DNA of 64,000 nt. Origin: Glycomyces tritici. Its GTDB lineage: Bacteria; Actinomycetota; Actinomycetes; Mycobacteriales; Micromonosporaceae. A program made the translations under genes and the position numbers. Shown here piece by piece: positions 16,335 to 27,156 of this stretch (the first letter of the stretch is position 1; each line of letters opens with the position of its first letter). The notes under the pieces were generated by a model. It saw only the letters and a list, made by a program, of their open reading frames with translations. It made no database searches and was not told the origin of the DNA. The stretch covers positions 248,001-312,000 of the forward strand of contig NZ_JAUEMJ010000002.1 of the NCBI RefSeq assembly GCF_030403505.1, written 5' to 3'.

Positions 16335-16538
16335 TTAGAGCGCTCGCAGGTTGGCCGCCTGCGGACCCTTGTTGCCTTGCTCCACGTCGAACTCGACCCG
16401 CTGGTTCTCCTCGAGCGAGCGGTAGCCGCTGCCGGTGATCGCGGTGAAGTGAACGAAGATGTCCGGTCCGTCGCCATCAGGAGCGATGAAGCCGAAGCCC
16501 TTTTCGGAGTTGAACCACTTGACAGTGCCTTGCGCCAT
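16335..16538 (-). CDS. Cold-shock protein, CspA family
   Basis: A 67-residue nucleic-acid chaperone that melts mRNA structure, mainly at low temperature or in rapid growth. Both RNA-binding motifs are present: RNP1 KGFGFI and RNP2 DIFVHF, in the single OB-fold [18 protein letters not shown]. Length and sequence are standard for actinobacterial CspA-like proteins. ATG 16538 has AAGGAAAC seven bases upstream. A bidirectional terminator follows the stop. No temperature-specific feature can be proven from the gene, and many such proteins are constitutive. Confidence 0.96.
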   Translation of the reverse strand: MAQGTVKWFNSEKGFGFIAPDGDGPDIFVHFTAITGSGYRSLEENQRVEFDVEQGNKGPQAANLRAL

Positions 16539-16688
16539 TACTGCGTTTCCTTGCGATGTTGATTGTCAGACCCGCCGTTGCACCCGCGCCGCGGAACGGC
16601 GCGGCCTGCGGCGGCGAGGCCTGTGCGTGCTGCCATTGCTGGCCTTTCACCACTTCGGCGAAGAATACTCCGAAACAGTTGCTGCACT
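16539..16688 (-). promoter_or_regulatory. Long csp leader/promoter region
   Basis: 150 bp separate the csp start from the upstream exporter stop. An AT-rich stretch at about 16650-16700 should hold the promoter, which leaves roughly 100 nt of leader containing a GC hairpin (CGCGCCG/CGGCGCG region near 16585-16605). Long structured leaders are typical of temperature-responsive csp genes. No defined -10/-35 pair could be fixed. Confidence 0.4.
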
Positions 16689-18572
16689 CTACAATACTCC
16701 GGCTCCCTCGAACTGGGTCCTGTACAGCTCCGCGTAGAGGCCGCCGCGCTCCACCAGCTGCTCGTGCGAGCCCGACTCGGCGACGCGCCCGTCATCGAGG
16801 ACGATGATCGTGTCCGCCCGCCGCACGGTGGAGAGCCGGTGGGCGATGACCAGTGAGGTGCGGCCTTCGAGGGCCGAGTCGAGGGCGCGCTGGACGGCCG
16901 CCTCGGACTCGGAGTCGAGGTGGGCCGTGGCCTCGTCGAGGATGACGATCGGCGGGGCCTTGAGCAGGACTCGGGCGATCGCGAGGCGCTGCTTCTCGCC
17001 GCCGGAGAACCGGTAGCCGCGCTCGCCGACGACCGTGTCGAGCCCGGATTCGAGGCGGCGCACGGTGTCGCCGATCTGGGCCCGGTCGAGGGCCTCCCAG
17101 ATCTGCTCGTCCTCGGCGTCCGGCCGGGCGTAGCGCAGGTTCTCGCGCACGGTGTCGTGGAACAGGTGCGCGTCCTGGGTGACCATGCCGATGTGCCCGG
17201 CCAGCGAGGCGGCGCTGAGGTCGCGCACGTCGACGCCGCCGACCTCGACCGCGCCCTCGGTGACGTCGTACAGGCGCGGGACCAGGGTCGCGGTGGTGGT
17301 CTTGCCGGCGCCGGAGGGGCCCACGAGGGCCACGAGCTCGCCGGGGGCGACCTCGAAGGAGACGCCGTCGAGGATCTGGCGGCCGTTGTCCGAGCGGTCC
17401 GGCCGGGCCAGGTCCTCCAGGCTCGCGAGCGAGACCTCGTCGGCGCCGGGGTAGCGGAACCGCACGTCGCGGAAGCGGATCGAGGCGGCGCCGGCAGGGA
17501 GCTCGCGGGCGTCCTCCTTCTCGCGGATGAGCGGCTGGAGGTCGAGGATCTCGAAGACGCGCTGGAAGCTCACGAGGGCGCTCATGACGTCGACGCGCAC
17601 GTTCGACAGGGCGGTGAGCGGGCCGTACAGGCGCGTCAGCAGCAGTGCGAGGGTGACGACGGTGCCGGCGCTGAGCTCACCGGCGAACACGAGCGCGCCG
17701 CCGAGCCCGTACGCGAGGGCCTGCGAGAGCCCGGCGACGAGGGTGAGCGCGACGATGAACGTGCGCGCGTACATCGCGGTGGTGATGCCGATGCCGCGCA
17801 CCCGGTCGGCTTTGTCGGCGAACTCGCCGGACTCGGTCTCGGGGCGGCCGAAGAGCTTCACGAGCATCGCGCCGCCCACGTTGAACCGCTCGGCCATCTG
17901 CGTGTTCATGGCCGCGTTGAGGTCGAAGCCCTCCTTGGTCAGGGCCGCGAGCTTGCGGCCGACCCACTTCGCCGGGATGATGAACACCGGGACGAGCACC
18001 AGCGAGAGCAGCGTGATCTGCCAGGACTGGAAGAACATGACGCCGATGATGAGCGCGACCGCGATGCCGTTCGAGACGAGCCCGGAGAGGGTGCTCGTGA
18101 ACGCCCGCTGCGCCCCCATCACGTCGTTGTTCAGCCGCGAGACCAGCGCGCCGGTCTGCGAGCGGGTGAAGAACGCGACCGGCATCGACTGGACGTGGTC
18201 GAACACGGCCCGCCGCAGGTCGAAGATGATGCCCTCGCCGAGCTTCGCGCCGTGCCAGCGCATGGCGAGGTTGAGGACGCCCTCGACCGCGGCGAGCCCG
18301 GCGATGATCGCGGCGATCGTGACGACGCCGCGCTGGGTGCCGTTCGCGCCGGTCAGCTCGTTGACGATGTCACCGGCGAGCACCGGGGTGGCGACGCCGA
18401 TCGCGGCGATGAGCGTCACGAGTCCGATGAAGAACCCGATGTCGCGCCGGTAGGGCCTCGCGAAGCGGAGGATGCGGCGCTTCACGCCGCGGGAGAGTGT
18501 GACGCCTTTGAGGTCGTCCGCGCGCCGCATGGAGCGCATGGCGTCCCATCCGGCAGGTCCCATCGATGACAC
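16689..18572 (-). CDS. ABC exporter, fused membrane-ATPase subunit
   Basis: A 627-residue half-transporter of the multidrug/lipid exporter type: six membrane helices (from IGFFIGLVTLIAAIGVATPVLAG to VVTLALLLTRLYGPL), then an ATPase with Walker A LVGPSGAGKTTT, Q-loop VTQDAHLF, signature FSGGEKQRLAIARVLL, Walker B IVILDEATAHLD and switch histidine IAHRLSTVRRAD. The substrate is unknown; it may work as a homodimer because no partner gene is adjacent. GTG 18572 is chosen because AGGAGG lies 4 nt upstream; ATG 18563 three codons later is the alternative. An insertion in the ATPase (SLASLEDLARPDRSDNG) lies before Walker A. Confidence 0.92.
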   Translation of the reverse strand: MSSMGPAGWDAMRSMRRADDLKGVTLSRGVKRRILRFARPYRRDIGFFIGLVTLIAAIGVATPVLAGDIVNELTGANGTQRGVVTIAAIIAGLAAVEGVLNLAMRWHGAKLGEGIIFDLRRAVFDHVQSMPVAFFTRSQTGALVSRLNNDVMGAQRAFTSTLSGLVSNGIAVALIIGVMFFQSWQITLLSLVLVPVFIIPAKWVGRKLAALTKEGFDLNAAMNTQMAERFNVGGAMLVKLFGRPETESGEFADKADRVRGIGITTAMYARTFIVALTLVAGLSQALAYGLGGALVFAGELSAGTVVTLALLLTRLYGPLTALSNVRVDVMSALVSFQRVFEILDLQPLIREKEDARELPAGAASIRFRDVRFRYPGADEVSLASLEDLARPDRSDNGRQILDGVSFEVAPGELVALVGPSGAGKTTTATLVPRLYDVTEGAVEVGGVDVRDLSAASLAGHIGMVTQDAHLFHDTVRENLRYARPDAEDEQIWEALDRAQIGDTVRRLESGLDTVVGERGYRFSGGEKQRLAIARVLLKAPPIVILDEATAHLDSESEAAVQRALDSALEGRTSLVIAHRLSTVRRADTIIVLDDGRVAESGSHEQLVERGGLYAELYRTQFEGAGVL

Positions 18573-18704
18573 TGGGCCTCCTGTGTTCAGGTGTGCCCAA
18601 GTGCGTTCGTCGGCCGCGCTCGTCGTCTGCCTGCAAGGCGGAGCGGGGGGGCTTGGGCTGAAGCTGGTTCCTAGTCGAACCCTCAACGCCGTGCCCGGCC
18701 CGTT

Positions 18705-18971
18705 TTATTTCCGCGGGCCCTTCCGGGCGCCTCCCCGGGTGCGCAGCTCGGTGCCGGACTCGGCGAGGAGCCGGTGCACGAAGCCGTAGGAGCGCCCTAT
18801 GGTTGAGGCGATGTCCCGGATGCTCTGCCCTTTCTCGTACTCGACGCTCACGAACTCCGTGAGCTCGCGGCGTTCGATGCCCCGGACCTGCCGGTTCGGG
18901 TCGGTCCTGGTCGACTCGGCCGCGGGGAGGCCGGACGCACCACTGCTGCGGGGTGGAACCTCTGGTGCCAT
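18705..18971 (-). CDS. Small helix-turn-helix protein
   Basis: An 88-residue basic protein. After a disordered N-terminal third (PRSSGASGLPAAESTRTDPN) comes a resolvase/Hin-like HTH: LTEFVSVEYEKGQSIRDIA then STIGRSYGFVHRLLAESG, ending in basic RTRGGARKGPRK. Proteins of this kind are conserved in actinomycetes, and the GRSYGFVHRLL helix is nearly invariant in them; their role is not settled (nucleoid or transcription factor). ATG 18971 has AAAGGA five bases upstream. It is divergent from the next membrane-protein gene, with 104 bp between. The frame opens further upstream, but the ribosome site decides the start. Confidence 0.82.
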   Translation of the reverse strand: MAPEVPPRSSGASGLPAAESTRTDPNRQVRGIERRELTEFVSVEYEKGQSIRDIASTIGRSYGFVHRLLAESGTELRTRGGARKGPRK

Positions 18972-19075
18972 GTGTCCTTTCCTATGCACGGAGGGTAATG
19001 AAGGTGCGTTGTGAAGTTTGCCGGAGTTTTCTCGCCCGGCGGTCGCTTGTGTCGGATACCCGATAGTTTCGTAAC

Positions 19076-20329
19076 GTGACCGCACCGCAGACCTCACTCA
19101 CCGACCGGGTCGAAGCCCTCGCCCCGGCCCGGCACCGCCACGGCCGCGTGCGTGACACCGGCATCTGGATCACGCTGCTGGTGGCGACGCTGACGCTCGC
19201 GTCGGTCGCGGTCGAGACCTCCTCGGAAGTGGTCGGCCCCTCGACGCTCCCCTGGTGGCCCGCGCAGCACCTCCAGTTCCATGTCACCGCAGGCATGGTG
19301 GTCGCGCCGCTCACCGCCGCGGCCGTCCTCGCGATCGCCTCGCGGCCCATGGCGGCGCGCATGTCCTGGAACACGCTCCTGGTGCTCTCGTACCTGGCCT
19401 CCATCACCTGGTCGGCGGCCCTGCACACCAATGTGGACCCCACGACGATGACGACGGCCACCGCCGGCGCGCGGCGGGCGATCGCACTCCTGGTCTCCTA
19501 CACCGGATCCCAGGCGGGCCTGGCGATCACGGTGATCGCGATCTCCTGCCTGGCGGTGCCGCTGACGCTCGTCGCCGTCAAATCGGTGGCCGGACCCGTC
19601 GCGGCGCGGTCGCTCTCACCGATCCTCATCCTCGGGCCCTGGGCGGCCTGGACCACCCTCGGCATCGACGGCATCTCGGCGGCCGCCTGCGCGGCCGTAC
19701 TCGCCTGCGGCGCAGTGGTATCGGAGCGGAAGGTCCGCGGCTCGGACGCGTTCTGGGGCGCGGCGGCGGCCGGCGGCATGCTCGGCATCGCGGCGCTGCT
19801 CTCCTACGGCGCGGCCTGGTTCGCGGTCTCGCTGCTCTGCATCTTCTTCGCGCGGCGCCGGTCCGCGCAGATCCTCACCGCGGCGGCATCGGCGCTCGCG
19901 GTGCTCGGTCTCGCTGCGGCCCTGGGCAACTCGTGGCCGTACGGGCTCGTCGACACCTACAACGCGGCGATCGGCGAGATCGCGGCGCACCCGGGCCAGC
20001 TGTGGTGGCTCGCGCTCATGCCCGCGCTCGTGTGCGTGGCGTGCGGCCCGGCGATCATCGAGAGCCTGCGGCGCTTCGGATCGAGCGCGGCGTGGCCGCT
20101 CATGATCGGGCCGCTCCTGGCGCTGATGATCGCGCCGCTGAGCGGATCGAACCCCGAGCAGCCCGAGTACGGGTGGATCGCCTTGTGCCCGTGGCTGATC
20201 GTCGCCGCCACCGCCCCGCAGACCCACGGCGCCCACGCCGGCAGGGCGCGCACCCGCTCGGCGCGGGTGCCGCTCGTGACGGCGGGCGCGGGCGCCTGCG
20301 CGGCGATCGTGCTCATGTACTCGGGCTGA
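19076..20329 (+). CDS. Polytopic membrane protein of unknown function
   Basis: A 417-residue protein with about ten hydrophobic helices, first WITLLVATLTLASVAVETS at residues 30-48, last PLVTAGAGACAAIVLMY at the C terminus. The N-terminal 25 residues are polar and basic. I do not recognise a family; there is no catalytic loop typical of a GT-C glycosyltransferase (no early DD or DE motif) and no transporter signature. GTG 19076 has no ribosome site, but a GATAGTTT element lies 8-14 nt upstream, so the transcript may be leaderless. It converges with the ABC-F gene with only 5 bp between stops. Confidence 0.7.
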   Translation: MTAPQTSLTDRVEALAPARHRHGRVRDTGIWITLLVATLTLASVAVETSSEVVGPSTLPWWPAQHLQFHVTAGMVVAPLTAAAVLAIASRPMAARMSWNTLLVLSYLASITWSAALHTNVDPTTMTTATAGARRAIALLVSYTGSQAGLAITVIAISCLAVPLTLVAVKSVAGPVAARSLSPILILGPWAAWTTLGIDGISAAACAAVLACGAVVSERKVRGSDAFWGAAAAGGMLGIAALLSYGAAWFAVSLLCIFFARRRSAQILTAAASALAVLGLAAALGNSWPYGLVDTYNAAIGEIAAHPGQLWWLALMPALVCVACGPAIIESLRRFGSSAAWPLMIGPLLALMIAPLSGSNPEQPEYGWIALCPWLIVAATAPQTHGAHAGRARTRSARVPLVTAGAGACAAIVLMYSG

Positions 20330-20334
20330 CCCGC

Positions 20335-21954
<1,620 letters not shown>

Positions 21955-22257
21955 GTGGAGACTCCTTCAGGCGATGGCGGCCTTGACGGCGACCGGTGAG
22001 ATGGCGGGCTGGTCTTCGAAGCGACGCTGCCGCAGACCTTCCAAGTTTAGGCGGCGTCGTACGTCACGGTCATGCCGATATCAGCCGCCCTGACAAATGT
22101 GAACGAGCACTCACTCCCGGTGATGCACCTCGTCCTTTCGGAGGAGGCGCGGCCGCCCCGGGGTGCCGACCTCTGCCGCAAGAGGACCAGTTCCGGCGTT
22201 GTATCGCCTGGTCGTGGGCTTGTTGTCCAATTCGGGTCTGTTACGTTTCCCCGCGCT
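21955..22257. other. Divergent promoter region, ABC-F / M23 peptidase
   Basis: 303 bp between divergent starts. It contains the ABC-F promoter described separately and, towards the peptidase, GC-rich sequence with no clear Shine-Dalgarno site. I looked for a ydaO-type c-di-AMP riboswitch, frequent before actinobacterial cell-wall hydrolases, and did not find its conserved segments. Confidence 0.5.
22044..22073 (-). promoter_or_regulatory. Probable sigma-70-type promoter of the ABC-F gene
   Basis: On the minus strand: -35 ATGACC (22073-22068), an 18-bp spacer, and -10 TAAACT (22049-22044). Each box matches consensus at four of six positions. The start site would be about 85 nt before the ABC-F ATG. 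Confidence 0.5.
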
Positions 22258-23115
22258 ATGGGCAAACATGACGACACCAGCGAATCCGCTGGCAGAGAAA
22301 TGACCAGCCGCCGGCTTCGGGCCGTGCTTCGGCGCCGCCGCATTCGTCGCGAACGTCACAGTTGGGGCTTCGTGAACGGCGGGCTCGCCGCCGCGATCCT
22401 CGTCGGCTCCGGACTCGCGGCCCTTTCGGGGCAGAACGCCGCGGCGCAGGCCGCCGAGGCCGAGGACCAGCAGAACGACACGGTCGTCCAATCCGAGTGG
22501 CAGGTCGACTCCGTCCTGGCCGGGATGGAGACCGAGTGGGTGGCCGAGCAGGAGGCCCGCGAGGAGGCCGAGCGGGCCGCCGCCGAAGAGGCGAAGCGGG
22601 CGGCCGAGGAGCAGGCCGCGAAGGAGGCCGCCGAGCAGGCCGCCGCCGAGGAGGCGGCGCGCGTGGCCGCTGAGGAGGCCGAGCGGGCCGCCGCGGAGGC
22701 CGCTGCCGCGGCCGCTGAGGCGGCGAACCCGTGGACCGCCCCGTCCGACGCGCCCATCACCTCGTACTACGGGATGCGCGACGGCCGGCTGCACGGCGGC
22801 ACCGACTTCGGCAACTTCGAGGGCGACGAGATCAAGGTGGTCGGCGACGGCACCGTGACGTACGTGGGCTTCGAGGCGGGCGGCTACGGCAACGTGGTCT
22901 ACGTCGACCACGGCGACGGCCTCGAGACCCGGTACGCGCACGCCTCCGAGGTCCCCGTGAGCGTCGGCGACAAGGTCTCCAAGGGCGACACGATCATCCT
23001 CTCCGGGAACACCGGCGGCTCGACCGGCCCGCACCTGCACTTCGAGGTGCTGGTCGACGGCGAGAAGATCGACTCCCTCGCCTGGCTCGAGGAGCAGGGC
23101 CTCGAGGTCGGCTGA
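22258..23115 (+). CDS. M23 (LytM-type) peptidase with coiled coil
   Basis: A 285-residue envelope protein. A basic N terminus (RAVLRRRRIRRERHSW) precedes one membrane or signal helix (VNGGLAAAILVGSGLAALSG), then an Ala/Glu-rich coiled coil of about 90 residues (about 75-160), then a LytM domain. Zinc ligands are HGGTDFG (H and D) and PHLHFEV (HxH), with GNVVYVDHGDGLETRYAH between them, so the metallo-endopeptidase site looks complete; it should cut peptidoglycan cross-bridges. The start is uncertain: ATG 22258 (used) has no ribosome site, and ATG 22300 (MTSRRLRA) is the alternative. A strong terminator follows. Confidence 0.9.
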   Translation: MGKHDDTSESAGREMTSRRLRAVLRRRRIRRERHSWGFVNGGLAAAILVGSGLAALSGQNAAAQAAEAEDQQNDTVVQSEWQVDSVLAGMETEWVAEQEAREEAERAAAEEAKRAAEEQAAKEAAEQAAAEEAARVAAEEAERAAAEAAAAAAEAANPWTAPSDAPITSYYGMRDGRLHGGTDFGNFEGDEIKVVGDGTVTYVGFEAGGYGNVVYVDHGDGLETRYAHASEVPVSVGDKVSKGDTIILSGNTGGSTGPHLHFEVLVDGEKIDSLAWLEEQGLEVG

Positions 23116-23153
23116 CCCCGCGAGGACTTTCCTCTCCTGACAAGTGAATAGCG

Positions 23154-23188
23154 CGGCGGCCCCGGGGACATCTCCCCCGGGGCCGCCG
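23154..23188. terminator. Bidirectional terminator hairpin
   Basis: A perfect 14-bp stem (CGGCGGCCCCGGGG, 23154-23167 with 23175-23188; loop ACATCTC) between the convergent M23 peptidase and LacI genes. Confidence 0.85.
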
Positions 23189-23199
23189 TCCTGTCCGTG

Positions 23200-24186
23200 T
23201 CAGCGCAGGGTGAGCTGCGGTTCGATGAGGGTCGAGTCCGGGACGTCGAACCCGTCGAGCTTGCGCATGAGGTGGCGCACCGCGGTCTCGGCCAGGGTCT
23301 CGGCCGGGACGAGCACCGAGGGCAGCTGCGGGTGGGTGCGCTCGGCGACCTCGTCGGGGCCGATGACGACGACGTGGAAGTCCTCCCCCACCTGCTTGCC
23401 CGCGTCCGCGAGGGCGTGCATGACGTGGCCGACGGCCGGTTCGTTGTGCACGGCGAGGCCGGTGAGCTCGGGTTTGGAGGTGAGAAGCTCCTTCACGGTG
23501 CGCTGCACGGAGACCGCGTCGTCCGGGCAGGGCCAGACCTCGGCGCGCGAGGCGTTGCGGCTGAGGAAGCCCTCGCGGACGCGCTCGGCGAAGCCGGTGC
23601 GGCGGGCGTAGACGGCTTCGGAGGCGCCGAGGAGGGCGATGTCCCCGCAGCCGCGCTCGATGAGGTACTGCGCGCATACGCGCCCGGCCGCCTCGAAGTC
23701 GAGGTCGACGCAGGTGAGGCCTTCGGCGTCCGCCGGGAATCCGATGAGGACGCTGGGGAGTCCCAAGCGGCGCAGGGTCTCCACGCGCGGGTCGCGGACC
23801 TCCACGTCCATCAGGATCAGGCCGTCCACTATGGCCGACGCGGCGACCCGGGCGAGTCCGGCCGGGCCCTCGTCGGCGGTCATGAGCAGCACGTCCTGAT
23901 CATGGCGGCGGGCCTCGGTGACCGCGCCCGAGGCGAACTGCATGAGCACCGGCAGGTGCATGCCGTCGCGCAGCGGGAGCATCATCGCGACGACCCCCGC
24001 CCGCCGGGAGGCGAGCGAGCGCGCCCCGGCGTGCGGGTGGTAGCCGAGGTCGGCCACGGCCGCCATGACGCGGTCGGCCGTCTCGGGCGAGATCGACCGC
24101 TTCCCGCTCAGCACGTAGGAGACGGTGCTGGCGGCGACGCCGGCCCGCGCCGCGACGTCGGCGATCGTGACGCCCCGGCCGGCCAC
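23200..24186 (-). CDS. LacI family transcriptional regulator
   Basis: A 328-residue sugar-responsive repressor. The N-terminal HTH and hinge read VTIADVAARAGVAASTVSYVLSGKRSISPETADRVMAAVADLGYHPHAGARSLASRR, followed by a periplasmic-binding-protein-like effector domain with the usual DGLILMDVEVRD and VLIGFPADAEGLTCVDLDFEAAG segments. GTG 24186 overlaps the TAG of the GH3 gene by one base (TAGTG), so the pair is translationally coupled. Two perfect TCGAAGCGCTTCGA palindromes before the GH3 gene are its likely operators, which would make it autoregulatory. The inducer is probably a beta-linked gluco- or xylo-oligosaccharide; that is inference from neighbours. Confidence 0.93.
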   Translation of the reverse strand: MAGRGVTIADVAARAGVAASTVSYVLSGKRSISPETADRVMAAVADLGYHPHAGARSLASRRAGVVAMMLPLRDGMHLPVLMQFASGAVTEARRHDQDVLLMTADEGPAGLARVAASAIVDGLILMDVEVRDPRVETLRRLGLPSVLIGFPADAEGLTCVDLDFEAAGRVCAQYLIERGCGDIALLGASEAVYARRTGFAERVREGFLSRNASRAEVWPCPDDAVSVQRTVKELLTSKPELTGLAVHNEPAVGHVMHALADAGKQVGEDFHVVVIGPDEVAERTHPQLPSVLVPAETLAETAVRHLMRKLDGFDVPDSTLIEPQLTLR

Positions 24187-27032
24187 TACGCCTCTCCGAA
24201 CGAGAGCGACGCGAGGCGCACGGGCCCGGACTCGAAGGACACGTACAGGTCCTTGACGCCTTCGATGCGGCCGAGTTCGACCGTCACGTCGGTGTAGTCG
24301 TACACGCCGTTCGTCGCGGGCGTGTCGATCTTGGCGAGCACGTCGCCGTCGAGCGGGTCGTCCACGCGGAGCTGGAGCTGGGAGGCCTGGCCCGCGACGC
24401 GGGCGGTCACCGTCGCGTACCGCCCGGCTGCGCCGAAGTCGCAGTCGCCCAGCATGATCCAGCCGCCGGCCTGCTCGGCGGCGATCACGTCGCCGCTGGT
24501 GCGGTTCTCGTCGCGCCACAGCACGCCCTCGTAGAGGTCGTTCGCGGTGGCGGCCAGGGGCTGCGAGAGGTCGCGGGCGCCCACGGTCTCGCCGTCGACC
24601 CGCACCGAGGCGGAGAGGACGATGTCGGTGGCGGAGCGGCCGACCATGAGGCGCTGGCGGGACTTCTCCACGATCATCCGCCCGGTCACGTTGTCCCAGT
24701 GGGCGAGCTCGTCCACCGGGACGGTGAACGCCACGGTGCGGGTCTCGCCCGCGGCCAGGCGGACCTTCGCGAAGCGGCGGAGCTGGCGCAGCGGCTGCTT
24801 CACGCGGGAGCCGCACTGGTGCGTGTAGAGCTGCACCACCTCGACGCCGTCGCGGTCGCTGGAGTTGGTGACGTCGACGGTGACGGTGAGTTCGTCGCCG
24901 GGCCTGGCGTTCTCCTTGTCGGCCTTCAGGTTCGCGTACTTGAACTCCGCGTAGGAGAGGCCGTGGCCGAACGGGTAGAGCGGCTGGCCGAGGTAGTAGA
25001 GGTAGGTCGCGTCGGAGGCCACGATGTCGTAGTCGAGCATCGCGGGCAGCTCGGCCGCGTCGGTGTACCAGGTCTGCGGGAGGCGGCCCTCGGGGTCGCG
25101 GTCCCCGTAGAGGACGTCGGCGAGGGCGTTGCCCCACTCCTGGCCTCCGTGGCCGGACCACACCACGGCGCGCACGTGCTTCTCGGCCCAGTTGGCGGCG
25201 TAGGGGTAGGAGGAGGACATGACCAGAATCGTATTCGGGTTCGCCTCCTGGACGCGCCGCAGGAGCCACTCCTGGGCGTTGGCCAGGCGCAGGTCGGTGC
25301 GGTCCTCGGTCTCGCGGCCGTTGACGAGCGGGTGGTCGCCGAGGACGACGATCGCGATGTCGGCGTCGCGGGCGAGCTCGGCGGCCGTGTCGTGGCCCTT
25401 GACGACGAGCTCGATGTCGAGCTCGACGGCGTCGGTCCGGTCGCCGCTCAGCACGATCCGGCCGTCCTCGAGGGCGTACCACTTGCCGCCCTCGGCGCCT
25501 TCGGCCACGTGGATCTGCTGCAGGGCGACCTTGCCGCCCTCCAGCTCGACGATGCGGAAGGTCTCGTGCACGTCGAACTCGTGCGGGCCGACCGAGTCGG
25601 CGCCGACGGTGCCGTCGAGGCGGCCGTCCACGTACAGGCCGGTGGCGGCGTTGCGGGCGGTGTAGGACCAGCCGCCCCAGTCGAACAGGTCGTACTGGGC
25701 CGCCGCGCCCGTGGCGTCGGTGATCTCGAGGGCCTTGCCGTCCTCGACGGCGGTCACGTAGCCGGTCTTGTGGCGCAGGCGGACGCGGTCGACGGCCTCG
25801 CTGCAGACGACCTCGGCGCGCTCGCCGAGGGCCTGGCGGGCGGTGACGGCGTACGGCAGGGTCCCGGAGTACCAGTCCTGCATCTGCACGTCCGCGAACG
25901 GTCCGAGGACCGCGATCTTCTTGGGGGCCCGGCCGCCCGGGCCGCCGAGCGGCAGGAGCCCGTCGTTCTTGAGGAGCGTGATCGACTGGGCCGCGGCCTC
26001 GCGGGCCAGCGCCTGGTGCTCGGGCGAGTTGACCACGTCGTCGCCGATGTGCGCGTACGGGTCCTCGGGGTCGAACTCGCCGAGGCCGAAGCGCACGTGG
26101 AGGTTGCGGCGCACGGCCGTGTCGATGTCGCTCTCCTCGAGCAGGCCGCGCTCGAGGGCGGTCTCCACGTGGACCAGCACGTCGCGGGAGTTCTCGTCGT
26201 CCTGCGTGAAGGAGTCGAGGCCGGCCTTCACGGCCGCCGCGTAGGCGGTCGGGAGGTCCTCGAAGTAGCCCTGAAGGTTCGCGAGGTTGTTGGGCGCGTA
26301 GGCGTCCGAGACGATGTACACCTCTTCGTCGGTCCAGGTGCGGAGCTCGTCGTTGACCAGGGGCGTGACGTGCGCCGGGCGGCCGTTGACGAGGTTGTAC
26401 GAGAGCATGACCGCGACCGCGTCGCCGCTCGCCAGTGCCGGGCGGTGGGCGGCGAACTCGTATTCGCGGAGGACGCGCGGCGGCATGTTCGACGACGTGG
26501 TGCAGCGGTCGGCCTCGTTGCCGTACGCGAGGAAGTGCTTGACGGACGGCGCGGTCTTCCACACGGAGCCGTTGTCGCCCTTGAGGCCCCGCGCGTAGGC
26601 GGCGCCCATGAGGCCGGCCATGCCGGCGTCCTCGGAGTAGCCCTCCTCGTTGCGGCCCCAGCGGGGGTCGCGCAGGGGGTTCACGGTGGGGGCCCAGACG
26701 TTGCGGCCGACCTTGACCGGGTCGTTGTGGTTGAAGGCCAGCACCTCGTCGGCGACGGCCGCGCCGATCTGCTCCACGAGCTCGGGGTTCCAGGTCGCGC
26801 CCAGGGCGACCACCTGCGGGAAGACGGTGGCCTCGCCGAGCCACGCGAGACCGTGCAGCGCTTCGGTGCCGGTCTTGAAGGGGCCCATGCCGAGGCGTTC
26901 GACCGGACGGTGGTACTGGTGCAGCAGGCCGATCTTCTCGTCGAGGGTGAGGCGGGAGAGGAGATCGGCGACGCGCTCGGCGCGAGGCAGGTTCGGGTCG
27001 CGGAAGGCGGGACGCGGGTCGATGTCGCTCAT
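24186..27032 (-). CDS. Glycoside hydrolase family 3 (beta-xylosidase or beta-glucosidase)
   Basis: A 948-residue GH3 enzyme that removes single sugars from the non-reducing end of beta-oligosaccharides. The N-terminal TIM barrel shows RWGRNEEGYSED, VKHFLAYGNE and the nucleophile segment YIVSDAYAPNN with Asp243. The second GH3 domain contains ARDADIAIVVLGDHPLVNGRE, interrupted by an inserted beta-rich module (about 480-590). A fibronectin-III-like domain (VEVVQLYTHQ) and a C-terminal beta module (about 800-948) follow. No signal peptide, so it should act on imported oligosaccharides. ATG 27032 has AAGGAAG seven bases upstream. Xylan context favours beta-xylosidase; glucosidase cannot be excluded. 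Confidence 0.92.
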   Translation of the reverse strand: MSDIDPRPAFRDPNLPRAERVADLLSRLTLDEKIGLLHQYHRPVERLGMGPFKTGTEALHGLAWLGEATVFPQVVALGATWNPELVEQIGAAVADEVLAFNHNDPVKVGRNVWAPTVNPLRDPRWGRNEEGYSEDAGMAGLMGAAYARGLKGDNGSVWKTAPSVKHFLAYGNEADRCTTSSNMPPRVLREYEFAAHRPALASGDAVAVMLSYNLVNGRPAHVTPLVNDELRTWTDEEVYIVSDAYAPNNLANLQGYFEDLPTAYAAAVKAGLDSFTQDDENSRDVLVHVETALERGLLEESDIDTAVRRNLHVRFGLGEFDPEDPYAHIGDDVVNSPEHQALAREAAAQSITLLKNDGLLPLGGPGGRAPKKIAVLGPFADVQMQDWYSGTLPYAVTARQALGERAEVVCSEAVDRVRLRHKTGYVTAVEDGKALEITDATGAAAQYDLFDWGGWSYTARNAATGLYVDGRLDGTVGADSVGPHEFDVHETFRIVELEGGKVALQQIHVAEGAEGGKWYALEDGRIVLSGDRTDAVELDIELVVKGHDTAAELARDADIAIVVLGDHPLVNGRETEDRTDLRLANAQEWLLRRVQEANPNTILVMSSSYPYAANWAEKHVRAVVWSGHGGQEWGNALADVLYGDRDPEGRLPQTWYTDAAELPAMLDYDIVASDATYLYYLGQPLYPFGHGLSYAEFKYANLKADKENARPGDELTVTVDVTNSSDRDGVEVVQLYTHQCGSRVKQPLRQLRRFAKVRLAAGETRTVAFTVPVDELAHWDNVTGRMIVEKSRQRLMVGRSATDIVLSASVRVDGETVGARDLSQPLAATANDLYEGVLWRDENRTSGDVIAAEQAGGWIMLGDCDFGAAGRYATVTARVAGQASQLQLRVDDPLDGDVLAKIDTPATNGVYDYTDVTVELGRIEGVKDLYVSFESGPVRLASLSFGEA

Positions 27033-27097
27033 GGGTGGACTTCCTTGCTTACTCGGACGTCGCTGTCGTTGTGAGGCTGTGCTCCTGGAAACCCGTG

Positions 27098-27111
27098 TCG
27101 AAGCGCTTCGA
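27098..27111. promoter_or_regulatory. LacI operator 1 (TCGAAGCGCTTCGA)
   Basis: A perfect 14-bp palindrome 66 bp before the GH3 start. The central CG dyad with GAAGCGCTTC flanks is the classic LacI/GalR operator form. Confidence 0.85.
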
Positions 27112-27156
27112 TGACCAGGGCATGACATCCGTGATCTGAAACTGGAAATTGTCTTG

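Noticed and set aside
22074..22257. c-di-AMP (ydaO) riboswitch before the M23 peptidase
   Set aside because: Expected from family context, but the conserved segments were not found; the leader is too short and lacks the motif.
24699..27074. 791-codon frame opposite the GH3 gene
   Set aside because: Val/Gly/Ala/Arg-rich with no motif; it is the reverse reading of GH3 codons.
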